Counted from the stretch's first letter, positions 1 through 8,966 are shown. The stretch is 38,435 nucleotides of DNA from Lachnospiraceae bacterium (GCA_017626095.1 JAGAJL010000006.1:1-38435); one strand, 5' to 3'. The notes: a model not told the origin generated them from the sequence alone. Translations and numbers: made by a program.

Positions 1-21
1 GGTAACTATGCACTAACATAG
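1..21 (+). CDS. 3' end of an unidentified ORF, possibly the transposase helper of an IS
   Basis: The frame starting at base 1 reads GNYALT and stops at TAG (19-21). It is immediately followed by the repeat-rich terminus described at 22-133. In IS21-family elements the istB gene ends just before the right terminus, so this could be its tail. Six residues are far too few to identify the protein; the call rests only on position. Confidence 0.2.
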   Translation, partial: GNYALT

Positions 22-133
22 GTGGGTCAAATCACAGTGTAAAAATCAGAAATAATAAAAAAACTGACCCATACCCGAAAAATATTGGGGTGGGTCAGTT
101 TTAAACGAAAAAGTGGGTCAATTTTACTTGACA
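22..133. mobile_element. Probable terminus of an IS21-like insertion sequence
   Basis: The motif GTGGGTCA occurs three times in direct orientation (22-29, 90-97, 113-120) and once inverted as TGACCCA (65-71). The last copy runs into TTTTACTTGACA ending at 133, so the terminus read inward on the minus strand begins TGTCAAG. Several short repeats close to a TG...CA end are characteristic of IS21-family termini. The body of the element would lie left of the window. No target duplication can be checked because the other end is absent. Other IS families with multi-repeat ends are possible. Confidence 0.4.
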
Positions 134-156
134 ATCCACAAGGGGAGGAATTTAAA

Positions 157-264
157 ATGGGAAGACATGGCGGTGCATCCAATGCCGCACAGAATGAGGT
201 TTGTCCTTATTGTGGAGGGTTATTAAAAATTAGCGATGGCAATAAAAAATTTGTCAGCTCGTAG
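157..264 (+). CDS. Small CPYCG zinc-knuckle-like protein (35 aa)
   Basis: This short frame starts at ATG 157, eight bases after a good ribosome site (GGGGAGG near 142-148), and ends at TAG 264. The peptide contains a single CPYCGG motif (residues 17-22), which resembles half of a zinc ribbon. With only two cysteines it would need to dimerise, or it is the stump of a longer protein. It begins 24 bp outside the putative IS end, so the insertion may have cut its upstream region or fused a foreign promoter to it. The function is unknown. The ribosome site favours a real gene, but a remnant is equally possible. Confidence 0.4.
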   Translation: MGRHGGASNAAQNEVCPYCGGLLKISDGNKKFVSS

Positions 265-354
265 CGGGCGGAGTTTAAACATTTTTTGATTGCGGGAGTA
301 GAGAGTATAAAGCAATCAGGAGAACAAAGTATAAAAGATTGAGAGAAGACAGAA

Positions 355-1002
355 ATGAAATACAAACTTGCAATATTTGACATGGACGGTACGATATTAA
401 ATACGCTTGAGGATTTGACAGATTGCATGAATTATTCCCTGGCAGTCCATGATTATCCACAAAGAACAATTGACGAAGTAAAAAGCTTTGTAGGAAATGG
501 AATAAAAAAGCTTGTGGAAAGAGCTGTGCCTACAGGGATAAGCAAAGAAGAGGTTGAGAAAGTTTTTCAAACATTCAATGATTATTACAAAGATCACTGT
601 GCAATTAAAACAAGACCGTATGATGGTATCAATGAAGTGATAAGGGAAATGAAAGAGAAAGGAATTCTGACAGCCGTTGTGTCAAACAAGGCGGATTATG
701 CGGTAAAAAGTCTTTGCGATGACTATTTTAAGGGTTTGTTTGATTTTGCAATCGGAGATCGCCCGGGGCATCGGAGAAAACCATATCCGGATAATATCAA
801 CGCCATTTTGGAAAACTTTAAAATAGATAGAAGTGAAGCTGTATACATCGGAGATTCCGAAGTCGATTTGCAAACGGCGAAGAATGCTGATATGGATGTG
901 ATTATGGTAGGCTGGGGCTTTCGGGATGAAGATTTTATTAAAAGTCAGGGAGCGGAATTTGTAATCCAAAATCCTTTGGACTTATTACCTTTTTTTAAAT
1001 GA
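355..1002 (+). CDS. HAD-superfamily phosphatase, phosphoglycolate phosphatase-like
   Basis: This is a 215-residue cytoplasmic hydrolase of the haloacid dehalogenase superfamily, Gph/PGP-like subgroup. Motif I is FDMDGT with nucleophile D9 and acid D11. Motif II is VVSNK (S110), motif III is the lysine in RRKPYPD (K142), and motif IV is GDSEVD (166-171). The helical cap between residues about 15 and 85 is the subtype usual for phosphoglycolate and beta-phosphoglucomutase-like enzymes. A purine-rich GAGAGAAG precedes ATG 355. It stands alone between the IS end and the chemoreceptor. The natural substrate cannot be read from sequence: phosphoglycolate, pyrophosphate or sugar phosphates are all possible. 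Confidence 0.9.
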   Translation: MKYKLAIFDMDGTILNTLEDLTDCMNYSLAVHDYPQRTIDEVKSFVGNGIKKLVERAVPTGISKEEVEKVFQTFNDYYKDHCAIKTRPYDGINEVIREMKEKGILTAVVSNKADYAVKSLCDDYFKGLFDFAIGDRPGHRRKPYPDNINAILENFKIDRSEAVYIGDSEVDLQTAKNADMDVIMVGWGFRDEDFIKSQGAEFVIQNPLDLLPFFK

Positions 1003-1093
1003 TTTTTATTATTTTATCGATTTGTCATAATTTTTCAAAAAGAGATTTGTATTGTCCGGAGGATGTAAAGATAACTGGAAAGAGAAAAACTCT

Positions 1094-1121
1094 TTTACAA
1101 GAGAAAACCATAGTCTATAAT
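1094..1121 (+). promoter_or_regulatory. Sigma-A-type promoter of the chemoreceptor gene
   Basis: TTTACA (1094-1099) and TATAAT (1116-1121) are separated by 16 bp and sit 40 bp upstream of the chemoreceptor ATG. I saw no sigma-28-like motif here, so the receptor appears to use the housekeeping factor rather than a flagellar one. Confidence 0.6.
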
Positions 1122-1160
1122 AGTAATTGGATTGAGTGTTTGTAAAAAAGGAGGGGGAAT

Positions 1161-3086
1161 ATGAAGCTTAAGACAAGACTTTCATTAATCTTTGGAACCG
1201 TTGTTCTTGTGATTGTCGCAACAATTGGAATTGTAACATACAATAAAAACGTGGAAATGGGAACAGCAGATGCCAAAAAGACAATGCAGATTTCCGCAGA
1301 ATTGGCGGCAAAGGAAATTGAGGGGAAATTATCTGATTTTAAGAATATGGCGCAGGCGTCCGGATACGATTCTGTTTTAGCTTCGTCAGGACAGGATGAT
1401 GTTGTTGCAAATCACATCGATAATCTTGCAGAAAACTATGAATTTACCAGCGGCAATATTCTTACGATCGATGGGGTTAGCCGTAAGGACGGAACAGATT
1501 TTAGTGATCGTGATTATGTAAAAGAAGCGTTGGCAGGAAATGTCAATATTTCTAACTTAACCTTGAGTAAATACACCGGCAATTACGGATTTAGCGTGGC
1601 CTCTCCTGTTCGTGACAAGAATGGGGAAATAAATGGTGTTGTCTATTTCCGTATGGACGTTGATTTCATGAGTAAGATCCTTGATCAGATTGTAATCAGC
1701 GAAGGAAGCTATACATATTTGGTCGACGGAAACGGAATGGTAATCGTTCATCCGGATGAGTCGTTGATCGGAGAATACAATATCACAGATGCCGAAAAAG
1801 GTATGGGAAGTGTTTCTGACATGATATTGTCCCAGACCTCAGGTGCAGGGGCATATGATAACAACGGTACGGAGTATTTATGCGGATATAGTCCGGTTGC
1901 AGGTACGAATGGCTGGACGATTGTTGTAACAGCGCCGAAAAATGATTTTATGGGTGCAACCTATGATACCATGAAGACGCTTTTGGTAGTAGATGTTGTG
2001 GCACTTGTCGTGGCGCTTGTTTTGGCCGTATTTTTTGCGGGAAGCATAGGAGAAGCGGCTCATCAGGTCAGTTTGGCGTTAACCTCTCTTTCCGAAGGGA
2101 ACCTAAATCATGAAATTAAGCCCGGTATGCGAACAGATGAGATCGGACAGCTTCAGAATTCTGCCAGAGAGTTACAGCAGACATTTAAAAAGATAATAAA
2201 TGAGACAAACAAGATTTTGGGCGGAATGGCAGATTACGATTTGACACAGCCTGCTATGAATTCCTATCCGGGAGATTTTAATCAGTTATCAGATTCTGTA
2301 AATCAAATCAGAGTGATTCTTCAGAGGCTCATTAAGGAAGTGCAGGAATCGGCATATTCTGTCGGAACGAGCTCCCGCGAATTGACGAATGCGGCAGATT
2401 CGCTGGCATCGGGCAGCGTTACACAAGCATCCTCCATCAATCAGCTGGTATCAAATGTTGAAGATATGGCAGAATGCATTGCACGCAATTCGGAAAGTGA
2501 GGAACAGGTACAGGAACGTTTGCAGAAATTGGATGCCCTGATTATAGATGGTAATCATAAAATGGAGCAGCTTTGTGAAGCTGTTAATCAGATTGAGAAT
2601 ATGTCATCCGGTATTCAGAATATTATCGGTACGATTGAATCGATTGCATTCCAAATCAATATTTTGGCATTAAATGCATCTGTGGAGGCTGCGCGTGTCG
2701 GAGAAAGCGGGCTTGGATTTGCGGTAGTTGCCGATGAGGTTGGCAATTTGGCAACTAAGACGACAGAGTCTTCTAGGCAGACAGCGGAGATGGTCACCGA
2801 TTGTTTGAATAAAATCGAAGGTGCTATGCACTGCGCAGATTCAGCTTCAAAATGTCTGAGGGATATTGTTGAAAATTCTGAGCAGATTTCAAAAGCATTT
2901 AAAGATATCTCAATAGATACAAAGGAACAGGCAGATAAATCATCACATATCAAGCTTGAGATATCAAATATTTCAGAAGTTGTTCAGGTTAACTCTGCTA
3001 CTGCGGAGGAAACTGCGGCAGCAACAGAAGAGTTATCTGAGCAGGCCAAGAATCTGACTCAGTTGATTTCAAAATTCCGCGTATAA
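1161..3086 (+). CDS. Methyl-accepting chemotaxis protein with dCache sensor
   Basis: This 641-residue transmembrane chemoreceptor starts at ATG 1161 behind AGGAGGGGG. Domains in order: TM1 (about 7-27); an extracytoplasmic Cache-type ligand domain (about 30-265), with LTIDGVSRKDGTDFSDRDY and a second repeat around SYTYLVDGNGMVIVHP indicating a double Cache; TM2 (about 272-294); HAMP (about 295-348) followed by a second HAMP-like stretch; and the cytoplasmic signalling domain (about 395-641). The hairpin tip around IAFQINILALNASVEAAR (495-512) is the CheA/CheW contact. No C-terminal CheR-docking pentapeptide is present; the protein ends ISKFRV. A two-domain hemerythrin gene follows 99 bp downstream, which suggests, without proving, a link to oxygen or redox taxis. 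The ligand is unknown. Confidence 0.93.
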   Translation: MKLKTRLSLIFGTVVLVIVATIGIVTYNKNVEMGTADAKKTMQISAELAAKEIEGKLSDFKNMAQASGYDSVLASSGQDDVVANHIDNLAENYEFTSGNILTIDGVSRKDGTDFSDRDYVKEALAGNVNISNLTLSKYTGNYGFSVASPVRDKNGEINGVVYFRMDVDFMSKILDQIVISEGSYTYLVDGNGMVIVHPDESLIGEYNITDAEKGMGSVSDMILSQTSGAGAYDNNGTEYLCGYSPVAGTNGWTIVVTAPKNDFMGATYDTMKTLLVVDVVALVVALVLAVFFAGSIGEAAHQVSLALTSLSEGNLNHEIKPGMRTDEIGQLQNSARELQQTFKKIINETNKILGGMADYDLTQPAMNSYPGDFNQLSDSVNQIRVILQRLIKEVQESAYSVGTSSRELTNAADSLASGSVTQASSINQLVSNVEDMAECIARNSESEEQVQERLQKLDALIIDGNHKMEQLCEAVNQIENMSSGIQNIIGTIESIAFQINILALNASVEAARVGESGLGFAVVADEVGNLATKTTESSRQTAEMVTDCLNKIEGAMHCADSASKCLRDIVENSEQISKAFKDISIDTKEQADKSSHIKLEISNISEVVQVNSATAEETAAATEELSEQAKNLTQLISKFRV

Positions 3087-3185
3087 GCGGAGTGTAGAAC
3101 TGCTTTGTGGAAAGAGACACAGGATACACAAGAATAATTCTGATGAGAAAAAAGAAAGAGATGTTTCTTAAAAGGAGAAAGGAAA

Positions 3186-4007
3186 ATGTTTCAATTTACG
3201 AAAGACTGCATGCTTGGAATCGAGCAGATTGATAAAGAGCATCAACATTTGTTTGAATTAATCAATGATGGAATCGAAATCCTGCAAAATGAATATGTAG
3301 GAGAACATTATCGAGAAATCAAGGAGCTGCTGGCAGAGTTAGAAGAATATGCAGAGGAACATTTTGCCCATGAGGAAGCCTATATGGAAAAAATACGTGA
3401 TCCGGAACTGATTCTGCAAAGGACACAGCATATGTTTTTTAGGGAGAAAATCCGGGAATGGTCGTTCTATAATATCGATGAGGAAGAAAGCCAGAGAGAA
3501 CTTTTGGGAGCTTTGATGCAGTTTCTGGCAAAGTGGCTGTATCATCATATTATAGGCAGTGATGTCATGATTGGAAAATTGCCGCCGCTTGAGGAATGGA
3601 TGATTCGAGAGAATCCATGTGAATTCACAGAGGAGTATATGACAGGAATCGAGTTGATTGATAAAGAGCATCAGACCTTGTTTGAGATTATGGAACGTGC
3701 AAACCGTCTGATTCATAATTATGTGGTCGGAGATGCTTATGATTCCATTATGGAAATTCTGCAGGAACTCAAGCAGTATACCGTCTGCCATTTTTCAGAT
3801 GAAGAAGAGTATATGGAGAGTATTCATTATGCCGGGCTGGAAGCACAGAAAAGGGCACACGCAGCATTTATTGATAAAATCGATGGCATCCGTACAGAAG
3901 ATATCGACCAGAATCCGCGTGAATATTTAGAGAGTCTGATGGAATTTCTGCTCGGCTGGTTGGTTAATCATATATTATATTCGGATAAAAAAATCGCACA
4001 AGAGTAG
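3186..4007 (+). CDS. Bacteriohemerythrin with two tandem hemerythrin domains
   Basis: This 273-residue soluble protein is two hemerythrin domains in a row (about 1-131 and 145-273), so twice the usual single-domain length. Hemerythrins bind O2 at a non-heme di-iron site. Visible ligands are H19, H59, E63, H82, H121 and D126 in the first domain, and H162, H202, E206, H225, H262 and D267 in the second. In both domains the histidine expected four residues before H82/H225 is glutamine (Q78, Q221), so each site lacks one canonical iron ligand. AAGGAGAAAGG precedes ATG 3186. The gene lies between a chemoreceptor and a GH3 enzyme and may buffer or sense oxygen in an anaerobe. Confidence 0.9.
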   Translation: MFQFTKDCMLGIEQIDKEHQHLFELINDGIEILQNEYVGEHYREIKELLAELEEYAEEHFAHEEAYMEKIRDPELILQRTQHMFFREKIREWSFYNIDEEESQRELLGALMQFLAKWLYHHIIGSDVMIGKLPPLEEWMIRENPCEFTEEYMTGIELIDKEHQTLFEIMERANRLIHNYVVGDAYDSIMEILQELKQYTVCHFSDEEEYMESIHYAGLEAQKRAHAAFIDKIDGIRTEDIDQNPREYLESLMEFLLGWLVNHILYSDKKIAQE

Positions 4008-4035
4008 CAGAAATTAAAATGGGAGATTATGCAAA

Positions 4036-6321
4036 ATGAAAATAGAGCAGATCAAAGAACTCGTAGGGAAAATGACGTTAGAGGAGAAGGCGGGTTTATG
4101 TTCGGGTGATGATTTCTGGCATACAAAAGCCGTGGAGAGGCTGGGAATTCCGGCAATCATGGTTTCAGATGGCCCTCACGGTCTTCGAAAACAGGATCAG
4201 GAAGCTGATCATCTGGGTGTGAACGAAAGTATTAAGGCTGTTTGTTTTCCGACAGGCTGCGGTGTGGCAACATCCTTTAACAGAGAACTGATCGGCAAAA
4301 TGGGACAAACACTTGGTAATGAATGTCAGGCAGAGAATGTCAGCGTGATTTTAGGACCGGCGGTCAATATCAAACGTTCTCCGCTCTGTGGAAGAAATTT
4401 TGAGTATTATTCAGAAGACTCTTATCTGGCAAGTGAGATTGCGACGGCCCATATTAACGGGGTACAGAGTAAGCATGTAGGAACCAGTATAAAGCATTTT
4501 ATGGCAAACAATCAGGAAACGAGAAGAATGTCGGTAGATGCCATCATTGATGAGCGTGCCCTGCATGAAATATATCTTGGTGCTTTTGAAGGCGCAGTGA
4601 GACAGGCAAAGCCGTGGACAGTCATGAGTTCCTACAATAAAGTAAATGGTAGCTATGTGGGTGAAAACAAGGAACTGTTGACGGATATTCTGCGCGATGA
4701 ATGGGGCTTTGATGGCTTTGTTGTCAGTGACTGGGGTGCTGTAAGTGACCGTATCAAAGCATTACAGGCAGGACTGGATTTAGAGATGCCGGCTTCAGGT
4801 GGAATGCGGGATGCTCAGATTGTAAAAGCCGTACAAGACGGAACACTTAATGAGAATGTACTTGATACGACATGTGAACGTATCTTAAACATCGTATACC
4901 GCTATATGGAGAATCGCGATGAAAATGCCGTATTTGATTTAGAGGCAGATCATGAAAAGGCGAGAGAAGTTGCACATGAGACCATTGTACTTTTGAAAAA
5001 TGAGGATGATATTTTACCTCTCAAAAAAGATGCAAACATAGCGTTTATCGGAAAATATGCACAAAAGCCGAGGTATCAGGGCGGTGGAAGCTCTCATATC
5101 AATAGTAAAAAAGTAACCTCTGCGCTGGATGCGATTAAACAAGCCGGAATCACAAACATTACTTTTGCGAAAGGCTTTGACGATCAAGTTGACGTAGTAG
5201 ATGAGGTCTTGGAGGCAGAAGCGATAGAGGCAGCAACCAAAGCAGACGTTGCGGTTGTGTTTGCCGGATTACCGGATGCTTTTGAATCGGAAGGCTTTGA
5301 CAGGGAGCATATGCGCATGCCGGAATGTCAGAATCATTTGATTGATGAAATTTTAAATGTGCAGCCTAACACCGTTGTGGTTTTACACAACGGCTCCCCT
5401 GTGGAGATGCCCTGGGTCAATGAGGTAAAAGGTATTGTAGAAGCATATCTTGGTGGCGAAGCTGTCGGCGGAGCGGTTGTTGATATTCTGTTTGGCGATG
5501 TAAATCCGAGTGCAAAGCTGGCAGAGACCTTCCCTTATCAGCTTGAGGATAATCCGTCTTATTTAAGCGGATTTGGCAGTGGTGACAGCGTAAATTATGC
5601 AGAGAGTATTTTTGTCGGTTATCGTTACTATGATAAGAAAAATATGCCCGTCATGTTCCCATTTGGCTTCGGACTTTCCTATACAACTTTCGATTACAGC
5701 AATTTGAAAGTGGATAAAAAAGAGTTATCAGATCAGGAAACTTTAACTGTCAGTGTAGATATCACAAATACGGGAAAAGTGACAGGTAAAGAGATTGTAG
5801 AACTCTATGTGGCAGATAAAGAGAGTACGGTCATCAGACCACTCAAAGAATTAAAAGGTTTTGAAAAAGTTTTGTTACAGCCGGGTGAGACAAAGACCGT
5901 GACTATGACTTTGGATTGGCGTGCGTTTGCTTATTATGAGCCGAAGATGAAAGACTGGAATGTGGAGACGGGAGAGTTTGAAATCCTGATTGGTAAGTCT
6001 TCGGAGGAGATTGTTCTTACCGAAACAGTTGTAGTAAAAGGTACAAAGAAGATGCCGGTTACTTATACGGTAAATACCACGTTTGGTGATTTGCCGACCA
6101 TGCCGCAGGCAATGGAAATTATAGAGCCGATTTTAACGGCGTATAATCAGAGTCAAATAACTTCTGATGATGAGAATTCTTCTGCTTCTGAAGCAATTAC
6201 AGCCGAAATGAATGCTGCCATGGAGAAATTCATGCCCCTGCGTGCAGTTATTTCTTTCTCAGACGGAAAGATTACACCGGATCAGATAGAGGAAGCTGTT
6301 AATAAATTGAACAAATTATAA
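4036..6321 (+). CDS. GH3 beta-glucosidase (cytoplasmic)
   Basis: This 761-residue glycoside hydrolase family 3 enzyme cleaves beta-linked glucosides or xylosides and has no signal peptide, so it probably acts on imported oligosaccharides. The N-terminal barrel shows SIKHFMANNQE and GFVVSDWGA with nucleophile D232. The second alpha/beta domain begins near AHETIVLLKNEDDILPL. A fibronectin-III-like domain follows (TNTGKVTGKEIVELYV and LKGFEKVLLQPGETKTV). An acidic C-terminal extension of about 90 residues, rich in Ser/Glu, follows and is not needed for the fold. The ribosome site is GGGAGA, and the gene starts 28 bp after the hemerythrin stop, so cotranscription is likely. A strong terminator follows. 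Confidence 0.93.
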   Translation: MKIEQIKELVGKMTLEEKAGLCSGDDFWHTKAVERLGIPAIMVSDGPHGLRKQDQEADHLGVNESIKAVCFPTGCGVATSFNRELIGKMGQTLGNECQAENVSVILGPAVNIKRSPLCGRNFEYYSEDSYLASEIATAHINGVQSKHVGTSIKHFMANNQETRRMSVDAIIDERALHEIYLGAFEGAVRQAKPWTVMSSYNKVNGSYVGENKELLTDILRDEWGFDGFVVSDWGAVSDRIKALQAGLDLEMPASGGMRDAQIVKAVQDGTLNENVLDTTCERILNIVYRYMENRDENAVFDLEADHEKAREVAHETIVLLKNEDDILPLKKDANIAFIGKYAQKPRYQGGGSSHINSKKVTSALDAIKQAGITNITFAKGFDDQVDVVDEVLEAEAIEAATKADVAVVFAGLPDAFESEGFDREHMRMPECQNHLIDEILNVQPNTVVVLHNGSPVEMPWVNEVKGIVEAYLGGEAVGGAVVDILFGDVNPSAKLAETFPYQLEDNPSYLSGFGSGDSVNYAESIFVGYRYYDKKNMPVMFPFGFGLSYTTFDYSNLKVDKKELSDQETLTVSVDITNTGKVTGKEIVELYVADKESTVIRPLKELKGFEKVLLQPGETKTVTMTLDWRAFAYYEPKMKDWNVETGEFEILIGKSSEEIVLTETVVVKGTKKMPVTYTVNTTFGDLPTMPQAMEIIEPILTAYNQSQITSDDENSSASEAITAEMNAAMEKFMPLRAVISFSDGKITPDQIEEAVNKLNKL

Positions 6322-6327
6322 AAACGG

Positions 6328-6360
6328 ACAGTATCTGGTAAAACAGATACTGTTTCTATT
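6328..6360 (+). terminator. Rho-independent terminator of the GH3 gene
   Basis: ACAGTATCTG (6328-6337) and CAGATACTGT (6344-6353) form a perfect 10-bp stem with a six-base loop, followed by TTCTATTT. It sits directly after the GH3 stop codon. Confidence 0.85.
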
Positions 6361-6390
6361 TAGAAAAATCTAAAAAACGCAGAAAAGCGC

Positions 6391-6420
6391 TTGACAAAGA
6401 AAACGGTCGTTAACTAATAT
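6391..6420 (+). promoter_or_regulatory. Promoter with probable TetR operator
   Basis: TTGACA (6391-6396) is followed 18 bp later by TAATAT (6415-6420). Between them lies the perfect palindrome AACGGTCGTT (6402-6411). A palindrome inside the promoter spacer, just upstream of a TetR gene, is the standard arrangement for self-repression, so it is inferred to be the operator of the next gene. Confidence 0.6.
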
Positions 6421-6504
6421 AGTAATATAAGAAAGAAAAAGGATAAACGCAAAAAATACCATTTGACTTCAATAATAGATACTATATTTCGCATGGAGGG
6501 ATCA

Positions 6505-7107
6505 ATGTTGAGTAATTTAACAACAAAGGAAAAGATTTTGAATTCGGCACTTACTCTATTTTCTGAAAAGGGATATGACGGTGTAGGAGTAGACTTGATT
6601 GCAGAGAAAGTGGGCTTAAAGGGTCCTTCCATTTATAAGCATTTCAAAGGAAAAGAAGAGATACTGGAGATTCTGATTGGCAATGTTGAAAACTATTATG
6701 AGATGAATTTTGGTTCCGAAATTCATCCGGGAAAAATGCCTTCTTCCATGGATGAGTTGATTGAGATTACCAAGAAACGAATTCAATTTACCATGCATGA
6801 CGAAACCATCCGGAAAACGAGAAGAATTCTGATGATGGAACAGTTTCGCAACCAACGTATTGCGAAGCTTGCTACGCGATATACCACAGAAGGGATACAA
6901 GGAATTTATCAGAAAATCTTTGAGGAAATGATGGATAAAAACTTGATGCGTCGGGAAGATTCGGCTGTAGTTTCCATGTTATTTGTGGCTCCCATTACTC
7001 TTTGGATTCATATGTGTGACAGAGAACCGGAACGGGAGCAGGAAGCATTGCAGCGGATAGATGAGCATCTTGCTTATTTTGCAAAGGAATATGCAATTGC
7101 AGATTAG
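6505..7107 (+). CDS. TetR/AcrR-family transcriptional regulator
   Basis: This is a 200-residue regulator. The N-terminal helix-turn-helix reads KILNSALTLFSEKGYDGV followed by GPSIYKHFKGKEEIL, the classic TetR signature. The remainder is a helical ligand and dimer domain with no recognisable ligand class. The start chosen is ATG 6505 because GGAGGG lies five bases upstream; the frame stays open to ATG 6463 but that start has no ribosome site. A palindrome in its promoter suggests self-repression. The MutS-like gene begins 75 bp downstream on the same strand with no visible terminator between, so the two probably share regulation. Confidence 0.9.
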   Translation: MLSNLTTKEKILNSALTLFSEKGYDGVGVDLIAEKVGLKGPSIYKHFKGKEEILEILIGNVENYYEMNFGSEIHPGKMPSSMDELIEITKKRIQFTMHDETIRKTRRILMMEQFRNQRIAKLATRYTTEGIQGIYQKIFEEMMDKNLMRREDSAVVSMLFVAPITLWIHMCDREPEREQEALQRIDEHLAYFAKEYAIAD

Positions 7108-7182
7108 ATTGTATTACGAAAGAAAACAGAGAGGAAATAGTGTTTGTGCCATCGGTCAAAGACGGCAGAATGGGGGATTTGT

Positions 7183-8910
7183 ATGGAATATGTTGATAAA
7201 AAAATCAGTTTATTATATCCGAAAGGAGAGAGCAACGGTTTTCGGATCATGTCTGAGGTTACCATGCATGATTTGGGGTTTGATACCATTTGTGAAGCGG
7301 TTGCAGATAAAAAGGATGGTCAGCAGGCTATGATTATGCGTGTCCTATCGAAGATGACGGATGATCCTTATGTGGCAAGGTATCGATCTGATATTTTTGA
7401 GGATATCTACAAGAATCCGGATATGTGTAAAAGCATGATGGAAATTCTGGATAAAATCAATTTTCTTAGAGATTATGGAAGCTTTAAAAAGAAATATGAG
7501 GAAGCATCCGGCATATGGGAACTGATGCACAGGCTGGAAGAAATCAATGAATATATCGGATATGTGGAAGCGATTTATCAGTGCCTGTCCACAGCAGATA
7601 TTCAGTCAGAGGGACTGCTTGGATTGCGGGAATATATCAATGAGATTTATCATGATAACGGATTTGAGGACCTAAAAAAGGATATTTCTAAATTAAAGTC
7701 TTCGACACAGGACTTAAAAAGTGTGACGGTCGGAATTAATTTAAATGAACGATTCGAAGCGAACAGTATAGGCCTGATTTCGATTAACAATAAATATTTT
7801 ACCAAATCCAATGTGATTGGAAATTTCTATGATAAGATTGCATCTAAAAGTCCGATTAAAGACGGCACCACATGGGACGGTTCTTACAAATTCCATCCCT
7901 TAAATCCGGTAATAGAGGATTTTCAATATGCATTGGAAAAAACTGTGATGGTCAATGTAGCGTCCCAAAATCCACTTTTGGTTGGGAAGCTGGCAGCCGT
8001 GCCGACCGGAGATACAACAGAAGATGTCACACGTTATATGGATCGTGTCACGAATCATATGTTATCACTTGTTGTAAAAAATCTGAGGGAAACGCTCAAC
8101 AAATATGTATCCATTTCCATAACGGAAATTACAAATCTGATTCCGGAATTTTCCTATTATATCCGCTTTGCTGAGTATATCAAAAAGCTGGAAAAACATG
8201 GACTGAAATTTTCTAAGCTACAGATTGCCGACGAAAAAGAGCCGGATTGCATGATGCGAGCACGCGGCATATACAATATGAAGCTTGCGTCTGTTGCAAT
8301 TTCGGAGCAGACGGAAATCATCACAAATGATTTAGACTATGATAAAGAGCATTTGGTTTATATTTTAACCGGTGCTAACCGAGGAGGAAAAACGACTATC
8401 ACACAGGCTATCGGACAGTTGTTTGTATTAGCACAGGGCGGAATTCGAATCCCCGGGGAATTCTTTTTGTTTCAGCCCGTAGACGCAGTATATACACATT
8501 TTCCGGCAGATGAAGATAAAACAATGGATCTCGGGCGTCTCGGCGAAGAGTGCAAGCGTTTTAAGGAACTGTATTTTGCAGCAACGAAAAACAGTCTGCT
8601 TTTGTTAAATGAGACCTTTTCAACCACATCTTTCGAGGAAGGGTATTATATTGCAAAGGATGCCATCAGAGCGGTTCTTCATAAGGGAATCCGGACCTTG
8701 TATAATACTCATATGCATAAACTGGCTTACGATATTGATACCTTTAATGAAGAGGAAACAGAAGGTAAGGCAGTTTCGCTGATTGTAAAAGCAAAGACCG
8801 GTCAAAGATCTTTTAAAGTGGAAATAGCTCCGCCGGAAGGCATGAGTTATGCTAAGGATATTGCTGAAAAATACGGCGTGACTTATGAAATGTTGATGGA
8901 AGAAAACTAG
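7183..8910 (+). CDS. MutS-like ATPase (MutS domain V family, not mismatch MutS)
   Basis: This 575-residue protein has a MutS-type C-terminal ATPase but lacks the mismatch-recognition domain; canonical MutS is about 850-900 residues. Walker A is GANRGGKT (397-404), matching MutS GPNxGGKS. Walker B is LLLLNET (472-478), with asparagine where MutS has aspartate and the catalytic glutamate (E477) kept. TTSFEEG and the NTH histidine (508-510) follow as in MutS. The N-terminal half is helical and resembles the lever/clamp region. GGGGG lies six bases before ATG 7183. Such MutS-related proteins are common in Clostridia and their role is unclear; DNA-structure binding is a guess. Confidence 0.82.
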   Translation: MEYVDKKISLLYPKGESNGFRIMSEVTMHDLGFDTICEAVADKKDGQQAMIMRVLSKMTDDPYVARYRSDIFEDIYKNPDMCKSMMEILDKINFLRDYGSFKKKYEEASGIWELMHRLEEINEYIGYVEAIYQCLSTADIQSEGLLGLREYINEIYHDNGFEDLKKDISKLKSSTQDLKSVTVGINLNERFEANSIGLISINNKYFTKSNVIGNFYDKIASKSPIKDGTTWDGSYKFHPLNPVIEDFQYALEKTVMVNVASQNPLLVGKLAAVPTGDTTEDVTRYMDRVTNHMLSLVVKNLRETLNKYVSISITEITNLIPEFSYYIRFAEYIKKLEKHGLKFSKLQIADEKEPDCMMRARGIYNMKLASVAISEQTEIITNDLDYDKEHLVYILTGANRGGKTTITQAIGQLFVLAQGGIRIPGEFFLFQPVDAVYTHFPADEDKTMDLGRLGEECKRFKELYFAATKNSLLLLNETFSTTSFEEGYYIAKDAIRAVLHKGIRTLYNTHMHKLAYDIDTFNEEETEGKAVSLIVKAKTGQRSFKVEIAPPEGMSYAKDIAEKYGVTYEMLMEEN

Positions 8911-8966
8911 AGAAACAGTTTTTATGAAAAGAAATAATAGTGATAAATAGTGATATAAATCAAAAT

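Noticed and set aside
128-156. Outward promoter at the IS end: TTGACA (128-133) with a -10 at 151-156
   Set aside because: The only -10-like hexamer (TTTAAA) abuts the ATG, so a transcript would start inside the gene and miss its ribosome site.
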